48,278 nucleotides of DNA from an uncultured Bacteroidia bacterium (GTDB lineage: Bacteria; Bacteroidota; Bacteroidia; Bacteroidales; UBA932): assembly GCA_902796555.1 (NCBI GenBank), contig CADBPR010000033.1, positions 1 through 48,278 on the forward strand. The letters are read 5' to 3'. Of this stretch, positions 41,548 to 48,278 are shown piece by piece. How positions within the stretch are numbered: the stretch's first letter is position 1; each line of letters opens with the position of its first letter. The notes beneath the pieces are model-generated. The model was given only the letters and a program-made list of their open reading frames with translations, was not told the origin of the DNA and did no database searches. Both the position numbers and the translations under genes were made by a program.

Positions 41548-42176
41548 TCTTGATTTCGGTACAATTTCATCCAACTTGCGAGCGACCACAGTCCATTGAC
41601 CAGGTACAGCGCGCATACAATAGGCATAAATACGTGTCCTACAGACAAATGCAGGATAATCTGCGTTGCATTGACCAGCAGCCATGCCACCCAGCAATCC
41701 CACTTTTTCATGGCGGACAGCAGTTGGGCCAGCAGAATCAGGACGGTCACGCAAGAGTCCAGATAGGGGTGCGGGTCCGCCGGGAACAGCCGGTCCAGGG
41801 TCCAGCCCCACAGCCCGGCCACAATCAGGACGGAGGCGACGGCCAGCAGCCTGGCGGGCCAGTCCAGCATACTGACGCGCAGGCTTCCGGCGTCTGCCGC
41901 GCTCTGCTCATCCGCATGGGGATGGGTCCATCTGTAATGGCCCAGGATATTGATGGCCAGGGAGATGGGCTGCAGCAGCAGGCTGGCGTACAGGCTCTTG
42001 TTCCAAAACATCATGAAGAGGGCGGCCGTGTACAGGTAGCCGACCCAGAAGTTGTATTTGGAATTGCGCCCGGCCAGCACGACGCAGGTGAGCCCCAGCA
42101 GGGACGTCACCAGGTCAATCAGCAGGACGGGACGGTCCGAGCCCAGCGTAAACAGTATGTAATTCATCCACTCCAT
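41544..42176 (-). CDS. pnuC: PnuC-type nicotinamide riboside transporter
   Basis: 210 residues with about seven hydrophobic segments. Family traits: SLLGLTCVVLAGRNSKYNFWVGYL near the N-terminus, MMFWNKSLYASLLLQPISLAINILGHYRW, and KKWDCWVAWLLVNATQIILHL, where the WDxWxxWxxxN pattern lines the substrate path. PnuC imports nicotinamide riboside by facilitated diffusion; relatives carry thiamine (PnuT) or riboflavin (PnuX), and sequence alone does not fully exclude these. It sits between sufB (1 base) and sufC (4-base overlap), an unusual place, and must be co-transcribed with them. Confidence 0.9.
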   Translation of the reverse strand: MEWMNYILFTLGSDRPVLLIDLVTSLLGLTCVVLAGRNSKYNFWVGYLYTAALFMMFWNKSLYASLLLQPISLAINILGHYRWTHPHADEQSAADAGSLRVSMLDWPARLLAVASVLIVAGLWGWTLDRLFPADPHPYLDSCVTVLILLAQLLSAMKKWDCWVAWLLVNATQIILHLSVGHVFMPIVCALYLVNGLWSLASWMKLYRNQE

Positions 42177-42177
42177 C

Positions 42178-43611
42178 CTATCCTACCGAGCCTTCCAGGG
42201 ACACCTGGAGCAGTTTCTGTGCCTCGACGGCAAATTCCATCGGCAGCCGCGAGAGCACTTCTTTGGCATAGCCGTTCACAATCAGGCCGACCGCGTCTTC
42301 GGGGCCGATGCCGCGCTGGTTGCAATAAAACAGCTGGTCTTCTGAGATTTTCGACGTGGTGGCTTCGTGTTCCACCGTGGCCGTCGGGTTCTCGCTCCGA
42401 ATCACGGGGAAGGTATGGGCGCCGCATTGCGACCCAATCAGCAGACTGTCGCACTGGGAGAAATTCCGGGCGTTTTCGGCACCGGGCAGCATGCGCACCA
42501 GACCGCGGTAGCTGTTCTGGCTGTGCCCGGCGGAAATGCCCTTGCTGACAATCCGGCTCCGCGTGCCGCGGCCGATGTGTATCATTTTCGTGCCCGTATC
42601 GGCCTGCTGGCGGTTGTTCGTAACGGCGACGGAATAGAACTCGGAGGACGACCCGTCTCCCTGCAGAATCGTGGACGGATATTTCCAGGTGATGGCCGAC
42701 CCGGTCTCGACCTGCGTCCAGCTCAGGTGTGACCCGCTGCCTTTGCACAGACCCCGTTTGGTGACCAGGTTGAGGATACCGCCCCGGCCGTCTTTGTCGC
42801 CCGGATACCAGTTCTGTACCGTGCTGTATTTGACATCCGCATCCTTTTCAACGATGATTTCCACGACGGCCGCATGCAACTGGTTCTCGTCCCGCATCGG
42901 GGCGGTGCAGCCTTCCATATAGCTGACCGAAGCGCCTTCGTCGGCCACAATCAGGGTACGCTCGAACTGACCGGTACCGGATGCGTTGATCCGGAAATAA
43001 CTGGACAGTTCCATGGGGCATTTCACGCCCTTGGGGATATAGCAGAATGAGCCGTCGCTGAAGACGGCGGAATTCAGGGCCGCATAGAAATTGTCCCCGG
43101 CCGGCACGACGGAGGCCAGGTATTTCCGCACCAGGTCCCCGTGTTCGCGGACCGCTTCGGAGAAGGAGCAGAAGATGATGCCCTTTTCCGCCAGGGTTTT
43201 GCGGAAGGTCGTGGCGACGGAAACGGAGTCGAACACCGCATCGACGGCCACCACGCCGGCCAGCGCCTTGCGTTCGCGCAGCGGAATGCCCAGTTTCTCG
43301 AAAGTCTTCTCCAGCTCCGGGTCTATTTCCTTGGGACGGTCTTCGTTTTTCTTGGGTGCCGCGTAATAGATAATGTCTTGAAAATCAATCGGCGGCATGT
43401 CCAGATGGCCCCAGTCGGGCATGGGCATGCGCTGCCAGCGCCGGAAGGCGTCCAGCCGGAAGTCCAGCAGCCACTGCGGCTCCTGTTTGCGGGCCGAAAT
43501 GGTCCGGATGATATCTTCGTTGAGTCCCTTCGGCACAAATTCCTGCTCGACTTCGGTGACGAAGCCTTCCTTGTACTCCTGCGAAGTGAACGCTTGTAGG
43601 GTTTTATCCAT
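42178..43611 (-). CDS. sufB: Fe-S cluster assembly protein SufB
   Basis: 477 residues. Scaffold subunit that receives sulfur and iron to build the cluster. Motifs: the N-terminal [25 protein letters not shown], the central [40 protein letters not shown], and the C-terminal [14 protein letters not shown] with the conserved Cys that accepts persulfide in E. coli SufB. Full length, unlike the SufD partner. It lies 4 bases after aroC and 1 base before pnuC. Confidence 0.97.
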   Translation of the reverse strand: MDKTLQAFTSQEYKEGFVTEVEQEFVPKGLNEDIIRTISARKQEPQWLLDFRLDAFRRWQRMPMPDWGHLDMPPIDFQDIIYYAAPKKNEDRPKEIDPELEKTFEKLGIPLRERKALAGVVAVDAVFDSVSVATTFRKTLAEKGIIFCSFSEAVREHGDLVRKYLASVVPAGDNFYAALNSAVFSDGSFCYIPKGVKCPMELSSYFRINASGTGQFERTLIVADEGASVSYMEGCTAPMRDENQLHAAVVEIIVEKDADVKYSTVQNWYPGDKDGRGGILNLVTKRGLCKGSGSHLSWTQVETGSAITWKYPSTILQGDGSSSEFYSVAVTNNRQQADTGTKMIHIGRGTRSRIVSKGISAGHSQNSYRGLVRMLPGAENARNFSQCDSLLIGSQCGAHTFPVIRSENPTATVEHEATTSKISEDQLFYCNQRGIGPEDAVGLIVNGYAKEVLSRLPMEFAVEAQKLLQVSLEGSVG

Positions 43612-43615
43612 GTGT

Positions 43616-44692
43616 TTACAACATTCTCGTAAGGTCGGCGAGGACGATGGCCGTCATCGCTTCCACAATCACCGGGGTCCGGAGCGCTATGCAGGCGTCA
43701 TGCCGTCCCGGAATCTCCAGGGTGGTCAGGCAGCCGGTGGCGAAATTGAAGGTTTCCTGGGACCGGCCGATGCTGGAAGTGGGCTTGAAGGCGACCCGGA
43801 AAACAATCGGATTCCCGTTGGTGATGCCGCCGTTGATGCCGCCCGCGCCGTTTTTGGACGGGTGTACATTGATGTGCAGGGTCAGTCCGCTGCTGTCGGC
43901 CGTATCAAAGGGGTCGTTGTGCTCGGAACCCCGCATCCGGGCGGCGTGGAAGCCGTCTCCGAATTCGATGCCCCGGACGCCCGGGATGGCGAAAATCGCA
44001 TGGGAAATCAAGGATTCCACCGAATCGAAGAAGGGCTCGCCCAGTCCGGCCGGAACATTGTCCACACGGCACTGCACGATGCCGCCGACCGAGTCCTGTT
44101 CGCGGATGGCTTCGTCCAGCACATCCTTCCAGAGTTCGGCGTCCGTCAGCGGGTCCTTTTCCTCAATGCCGCCGTCGGGCATCGCTTCTTCCCGGTAGCC
44201 AGCCAGGGCATCCGCACGGCTGACCCCGCCGACCTCGACCAGTTCGGCCCGTACCTGGTAACCAATCATTTTCTTCGCAACGACACCGGCCGCCACAATG
44301 GGCAGCGTCAGCCGGCCGGAAAAATGGCCGCCGCCGCGCGGGTCGTTGAAATCCAGCCATTTGATGCTGGCCGTATAGTCCGCATGGCCCGGACGGGGCA
44401 CGTCGTTGAACAGCTTATAGTCGCCGGATTGGGTGTTTCGGTTGTGGAAAATGACGGTCAGGGGCGCGCCGGTGGTGAAACCGTTGTATACGCCGCTCAG
44501 GATGACCGGTTCGTCGGCTTCGATGCGGGGCGTGGTGCCCTTCGGGCCGCTTTTCCGCCGGGCGATATCGGCCCGGAAGTCGTCTTCGGCCAGGGCCAGG
44601 CCCGGCTGCACGCCGTCCAGCACGATGCCGATGGCGTCACCGTGGGATTCCCCGAAAATGGATACCCTGAATTTGCGTCCGAACGTATTCAT
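43616..44692 (-). CDS. aroC: Chorismate synthase
   Basis: 358 residues. Last step of the shikimate pathway: eliminates phosphate from EPSP using reduced FMN. Motifs: [20 protein letters not shown], the [13 protein letters not shown] block, [25 protein letters not shown], and [19 protein letters not shown] near the end. Its ATG overlaps the aroD-aroA stop by 4 bases. Together with aroB and the fused aroD-aroA it covers four of the seven shikimate steps. Confidence 0.97.
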   Translation of the reverse strand: MNTFGRKFRVSIFGESHGDAIGIVLDGVQPGLALAEDDFRADIARRKSGPKGTTPRIEADEPVILSGVYNGFTTGAPLTVIFHNRNTQSGDYKLFNDVPRPGHADYTASIKWLDFNDPRGGGHFSGRLTLPIVAAGVVAKKMIGYQVRAELVEVGGVSRADALAGYREEAMPDGGIEEKDPLTDAELWKDVLDEAIREQDSVGGIVQCRVDNVPAGLGEPFFDSVESLISHAIFAIPGVRGIEFGDGFHAARMRGSEHNDPFDTADSSGLTLHINVHPSKNGAGGINGGITNGNPIVFRVAFKPTSSIGRSQETFNFATGCLTTLEIPGRHDACIALRTPVIVEAMTAIVLADLTRML

Positions 44693-46656
44693 AGCTTCTC
44701 AAATGTTTTTAAAAAGGTGGGGAAGGACTTGGCCACGCAGGCGATGTCGTCAATCTCAATCGGGCTGTCGGCCCCGAGCGAGGCCACTTTCAGCGCCATG
44801 ACCATGCGGTGATCGCCGTGGGAGGTATACGACCCGCCTTTGAGCAGCATCCCGCAGAGCATCCGCTGGGCCAGGGAATGGCCTTGGACAATCAGGCGGT
44901 CGCCGCGGATGGAGGCCAGCACCCCCATTTGCTGGAGCATTTCCAGGATGGCCTTGCCCCGGTCGCTTTCCTTGTTGGCCAGGCGTCCTACGCCGGCAAT
45001 CTTGCTGGTTCCCTGACAGAACGCGGCCAGGACCGCCAGGATGGGGAAGAGGTCCGGACAATTCGCGGCATCTACCTCGAAAGCGGTCAGCGGGGCCTTC
45101 TGTACATGCAGGACACCGCCGTCCTCGTCTTCGGACAGGCTGGCGCCGGCCTCGGTCAGAATGTCCAGGATGCTGATGTCGGCCTGCAGCGAGGAGGTGT
45201 CCAGCCCGGATAGGGCCGCTTTCCCGAAGATGGCGCCGGCCACCAGGAAGTTGGCTGCGCTGCTCCAGTCGGCCTCGATATCCATCTCGGCGGCCTTGTA
45301 GTGCTGTCCGCCTTTGATTCGGAAGACGATGCGGTCGCAGAGGTCCCAGTCATGCGTTTCGATGAATTCGTCCCCGCCCTCCATCTCGCTGTCGATGCGG
45401 ATGCCGAACTTTTTCAGCACGTCGACGGTCATGAAGAGGTAGGGGATGCTTTTGGGCTCGTGGATGTATAGGGTGGTGTCCCGGTTGGCCAGGGGTAGGG
45501 CCGCCAACAGGCCGGAGATAATCTGTGAGCCGTTTTTGCCGGAGATTTCCACCTCGCCCGGGATGAGCCGTCCGTCAATCCGCAGGGGAACCAGTTCCCC
45601 GGACAGCCGTACACCGAAACACTTCAGAATCTCGGGAGCGCCTTTGAGCGGGCGCTGCAGCAGGGTCTTTTCTCCGGTAATCTGGACAGGACCGTTGCAC
45701 AGCTGGGACAGCAGGGGAATCATCAGACGGGTCAGGAAGCCGGATTCACCGGTATGGATGTTGTCCAGGTCCAGGCTCCCGGTCCGGGCGCCGATGCCTT
45801 TGATGGTCAGGGCCGTCATGCCTTTCCGGCGTTTGGCGCTGACTTCGGCGCCGAGGGCTTTGGCTACCGCCAGGGCCGCCTCGTTGTCCCCGCAGGGGGA
45901 GTAGCCTTCCAGAACGGACGTGCCGTCTGCCAGGGCGGCGGCGATGATGGCCCGCTGGGCGAAACTCTTGGAGGCCGGCATGGGAAGGGTATCGCCGGCC
46001 ATGTATTTTTCGTCGCCATAGACGGCGTCGGTCATTTCATAGTTGACCCATTGGCCCGGAGCGGCGGTTTCCTGCGCGCTGATGGCGGCATAGGTGAAGG
46101 GCGCTCCTTTGCGCAGGCAGTCCAGCCGGGTCTGACGGCCTTCTTCGCCCATGCAGAAGGCGATGAGGCGGGCGGGTTCGAAGTCATTGTACAGGGCCAT
46201 GACCCGGGCGCAGTCGGACTGGCTGCGGGCAGTGGTGACAATCTTGATGACTTCCGCGCCGAGGTGTTCGCATTTTTCCGCGATGGCCTTCAGGGCGGTC
46301 GAGGAGTCGGTTCCCGCGTAGTCGTGATAGGACCGTATCAGGGTGGTGCCACATTCGTGGGCTTCCCGGCGGATGCGTTTGCTCATCATGGCCGGAGCCT
46401 CGAGTTCTACGTCCACATAGGCGGCGCCGGCCTGGATGGCCTTGATCAGTTTGGCTTCCGCTACGCTGGCGGGCATGCTTTCACTGATCCGGCAGGTTGC
46501 CACCAGGGGCGTGTCCGAATCGGTGAACAATTCGTCGATTTCATCCTGGCTGAGGTCGCAGCTGTCCAGCCGGATTTCTGCCATTTCTACGGCAGGAAGG
46601 TCCAGAATATCAAAAATTTCGTCAATATTCCGGTTTTGTATCGTTGTGCAGATCAT
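44689..46656 (-). CDS. aroD-aroA: Fused type I 3-dehydroquinate dehydratase and EPSP synthase
   Basis: 655 residues. Residues 1-215 are a class I dehydroquinase (AroD) with active-site His111 in LIRSYHDYAGT and Schiff-base Lys138 in AEVIKIVTTA. From about 220 the protein is EPSP synthase (AroA): MPASKSFAQRAIIAA (PEP/shikimate-binding Lys230), NIHTGESGFLTRLMIPL, GEKTLLQRPLKGAPEILKCFG, ISGLLAALPLA, and GDHRMVMALKVASL near the end. The substrate-loop sequence GESGFLTRL differs from the classic GNAGTAMRP of E. coli. The two enzymes catalyse non-adjacent steps, dehydration of dehydroquinate and EPSP formation. It overlaps aroB by 35 bases and aroC by 4. Confidence 0.95.
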   Translation of the reverse strand: MICTTIQNRNIDEIFDILDLPAVEMAEIRLDSCDLSQDEIDELFTDSDTPLVATCRISESMPASVAEAKLIKAIQAGAAYVDVELEAPAMMSKRIRREAHECGTTLIRSYHDYAGTDSSTALKAIAEKCEHLGAEVIKIVTTARSQSDCARVMALYNDFEPARLIAFCMGEEGRQTRLDCLRKGAPFTYAAISAQETAAPGQWVNYEMTDAVYGDEKYMAGDTLPMPASKSFAQRAIIAAALADGTSVLEGYSPCGDNEAALAVAKALGAEVSAKRRKGMTALTIKGIGARTGSLDLDNIHTGESGFLTRLMIPLLSQLCNGPVQITGEKTLLQRPLKGAPEILKCFGVRLSGELVPLRIDGRLIPGEVEISGKNGSQIISGLLAALPLANRDTTLYIHEPKSIPYLFMTVDVLKKFGIRIDSEMEGGDEFIETHDWDLCDRIVFRIKGGQHYKAAEMDIEADWSSAANFLVAGAIFGKAALSGLDTSSLQADISILDILTEAGASLSEDEDGGVLHVQKAPLTAFEVDAANCPDLFPILAVLAAFCQGTSKIAGVGRLANKESDRGKAILEMLQQMGVLASIRGDRLIVQGHSLAQRMLCGMLLKGGSYTSHGDHRMVMALKVASLGADSPIEIDDIACVAKSFPTFLKTFEKL

Positions 46657-47785
46657 TCTCGTTTAGTTTTTCCGGGGCCAGGTCCCGTTCTTCCACCTGC
46701 CCGATGGCTACCGGGACGATGAAATGGACCTTTTCGCCTTCGGCTTTCTTGTCCTTTGCCATGATGGGAGCCATTTCAGCCAGGCTGTAGGGACATTCCG
46801 TCGGCAGCCCGCAGGCATTGAAATCGGCCTTCAGCCGGCCAGCCAGCACCGGGTCGGACAGCCGGGCCGCCAGGATGATGCCGATGGCGACGGCTTCACC
46901 GTGGGCGATACGGCCCTTCGAGCATTTTTCGATGGCGTGGGCGAAGGTATGCCCGAGGTTCAGTTTGCGGCGTTCACCGCTTTCGTACGGGTCTCTTCCC
47001 ACGATGCCGGCCTTGACGGCAGCCGCCTCCATGACGAGCGGCCCCAGGGCTTCCGTACTGCGGTCGCCCGTCTGTTTCATGCCGGACAGGAGGCCGACGG
47101 CCTTTTCGTAGTTGCCCTTTCCGTCCTGGATGAGGAAGGTTTTCAGCATTTCGGCCGCCCCGCAGCGGAACTCCCGTTCGGGGAGGGTCGCCAGCACTTC
47201 GGGGCAGATATAGGTGAATTCGGGCTGGCGGATAACGCCCAGCATATTCTTGAGTCCCAGGTAGTTGACGCCTGTCTTTCCACCGATGCCGGCATCTACC
47301 TGCGCCAGCAGGGTGGTGGGGATGAACGCGAAGCGGATGCCCCTTTTGTAGATGCAGGCGGCGAATCCGGCCATGTCGGTCGTGATGCCACCGCCGATGG
47401 CCAGCAGGAGGGAAGACCTGTCCGCGCCGGCATCCAGCAGACGCGAACAAAGGGTCGTGACCGTTTCGATGGTCTTGTCGGCTTCTCCGGCCTGTATGGC
47501 GGTGAGGGACGCGATGCGTCTCCCGGGGCAGGGCGCACCGTTTACGGCCGGGCAGGATTCACCGGAGAATCTGTTTTCTGCCGGACTGGTTTCACCGGCG
47601 GCTCCGTTCACGGCCTGTACGACCTTCCGGGCGTAGGCCACTACGTTTTCGTCACATACGATATGGATGTTCCCGTATCCGTTCAGACACGCGGCCACCC
47701 CGTCGAGGGTGTCGCCGAAAACAATCCGGCTGAGGACAGCCCCGCCGGACCGAATTTCGATGATGTTGTTACCAGTATCGTACAT
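46622..47785 (-). CDS. aroB: 3-dehydroquinate synthase
   Basis: 387 residues. NAD- and metal-dependent cyclisation of DAHP to dehydroquinate. Family motifs: LLLAIGGGITTDMAGFAACIYKRGIRFAFIPTTLLAQVDAGIGGKTGVNYLGLKN, EFRCGAAEMLK, and LNLGHTFAHAIEK with the metal-binding His. At about residues 58-88 there is a Gly/Ala/Pro/Glu-rich insert that begins and ends with VNGA, absent from ordinary AroB. The ATG at 47785 is preferred; the frame extends only to a TTG at 47803, which lies in predicted promoter elements. First gene of the long reverse operon. Confidence 0.94.
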   Translation of the reverse strand: MYDTGNNIIEIRSGGAVLSRIVFGDTLDGVAACLNGYGNIHIVCDENVVAYARKVVQAVNGAAGETSPAENRFSGESCPAVNGAPCPGRRIASLTAIQAGEADKTIETVTTLCSRLLDAGADRSSLLLAIGGGITTDMAGFAACIYKRGIRFAFIPTTLLAQVDAGIGGKTGVNYLGLKNMLGVIRQPEFTYICPEVLATLPEREFRCGAAEMLKTFLIQDGKGNYEKAVGLLSGMKQTGDRSTEALGPLVMEAAAVKAGIVGRDPYESGERRKLNLGHTFAHAIEKCSKGRIAHGEAVAIGIILAARLSDPVLAGRLKADFNACGLPTECPYSLAEMAPIMAKDKKAEGEKVHFIVPVAIGQVEERDLAPEKLNENDLHNDTKPEY

Positions 47786-47791
47786 ATCCTG

Positions 47792-47808
47792 CAAAGATAG
47801 CAAAAATA
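47792..47808 (-). promoter_or_regulatory. Candidate -7 elements for the aro-suf-isp operon
   Basis: Reverse-strand TATCTTTG (47799-47792) and TATTTTTG (47808-47801) both fit TAnnTTTG, directly ahead of the aroB ATG at 47785. Either would give a very short leader (0-10 bases). No TTTG is seen at the -33 distance. Confidence 0.45.
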
Positions 47809-47821
47809 TGCGGAGATACCC

Positions 47822-48064
47822 TCATCTTAGAGGTCGAACCGGACCGTGGTCTCGTAGTCGTTCCAGTTCCGCGTTGGTGTCTACATTCTTGGAAATCAAA
47901 TCGTCCAGGTCGTAGGCCGCCTTGTATTCCATGCAGTACAGATAGGGGTTTCCGTCCACCTGTCTGACGGTTTTCAATGTCCGTAATTCGCCGTTCCAGA
48001 TGCACGTCACTGCCAGACAGATGGCTGCAACGATGCCGATGATCCATAATAATGCTTTTTTCAT
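47822..48064 (-). pseudogene. Probable remnant of a linear-amide C-N hydrolase (Ntn-hydrolase) gene
   Basis: An 80-codon open frame: membrane-anchor start MKKALLWIIGIVAAICLAVTCIW, then NPYLYCMEYKAAYDLDDLISKN. The YxMEYKxDYxxDDxL pattern resembles the N-terminus of Bacteroidetes choloylglycine-hydrolase-like (Ntn) proteins, which continue for about 300 residues with a nucleophilic Cys domain. Here the frame stops after the anchor and first motif, and aroB begins 36 bases later, leaving no room for the catalytic part. Alternatively it is a genuine small membrane protein. The family match is from memory and modest. Confidence 0.4.
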
Positions 48065-48149
48065 ATCGTTTCTGACTAAGGAATGGTTTGTCTTTTCCTA
48101 TGAATATGCGAAAATACAGATTTTTTCAGCAAAATACAATGTCAATCAG

Positions 48150-48180
48150 ATTGCAAAGTCGTTTTTTATTTCTAACTTTG
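48150..48180 (+). promoter_or_regulatory. Promoter of tRNA-Leu
   Basis: ATTG (48150-48153, one mismatch from TTTG), a 19-base spacer, and TAACTTTG (48173-48180, TAnnTTTG). The predicted start is a few bases before the tRNA at 48193. Confidence 0.6.
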
Positions 48181-48192
48181 CAGTCCCCCACT

Positions 48193-48276
48193 GCCCGAGT
48201 GGCGGAATGGTAGACGCGCTGGACTCAAAATCCTGTGTCCTTAAAAGACGTGCCGGTTCGATCCCGGCCTCGGGCA
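48193..48276 (+). tRNA. tRNA-Leu (anticodon CAA)
   Basis: 84 bases with a 7-bp acceptor stem (GCCCGAG with CTCGGGC) and discriminator A at 48276. Anticodon loop CTCAAAA has anticodon CAA. A long class II variable arm follows, as expected for Leu, then a T arm with GGTTCGATC. The CCA end is not encoded (ACG follows). The anticodon stem as read contains one T-T opposition. Two bases remain before the window edge. Confidence 0.92.
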
Positions 48277-48278
48277 CG

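Overview
The window is a chromosomal segment of a GC-rich member of the Bacteroidales. Four signs point there. Promoters match the Bacteroidetes pattern (TTTG, about 19-22 bases, TAnnTTTG). There is a SusC/SusD pair with BACON-domain lipoproteins. The aroD and aroA genes are fused, and many genes encode lipoproteins. A gut or rumen lineage is plausible but is inference. I see no phage, insertion sequence, CRISPR array or rRNA. No stretch longer than 300 bases lacks a gene.

Layout, left to right. (1) 1-1.7 kb: the end of rpsB and complete tsf, closed by a strong terminator. (2) 1.8-3.6 kb: a membrane acyltransferase-like protein (reverse) and a small lipoprotein with a clear promoter. (3) 3.6-12.2 kb: the rod-shape genes mreB-mreC-mreD-mrdA and rodA, all reverse. 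A forward two-gene polar amino acid ABC transporter sits between mrdA and rodA. (4) 12.3-20.3 kb: ispD, an Lrp-type regulator, topA, and a pbp1A-ddl-prmC operon ending in a strong terminator. (5) 20.4-27.8 kb: three envelope proteins of unknown role, an EnvC/TPR pair, and an ECF sigma factor whose partner joins an anti-sigma-like head to an outer-membrane barrel. (6) 27.9-29.5 kb: a comM-like ATPase gene, followed by an array of GGCC-N7-GGCC elements. (7) 29.7-38.8 kb: a small polysaccharide-utilisation-like locus: SusC, SusD, two lipoproteins with related C-terminal domains, and a lipoprotein of the phosphodiester glycosidase (NAGPA) family. (8) 47.8-38.8 kb, reverse: a tightly packed run aroB, aroD-aroA, aroC, sufB, pnuC, sufC, sufD, ispE, tsaE. 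(9) The right end: a probable decayed Ntn-hydrolase gene and tRNA-Leu(CAA).

Much of the window serves cell-envelope construction: lateral-wall elongation, peptidoglycan polymerisation, D-Ala-D-Ala synthesis and amidase control. IspD and IspE add two MEP-pathway steps toward undecaprenyl carriers. The reverse operon links chorismate synthesis, Fe-S cluster assembly, nicotinamide riboside uptake and isoprenoid synthesis. The best candidates for something new are the predicted membrane-spanning sigma partner, the compact locus with a phosphodiester glycosidase, the permuted binding-domain/permease fusion, and several unexplained palindromic arrays near promoters.
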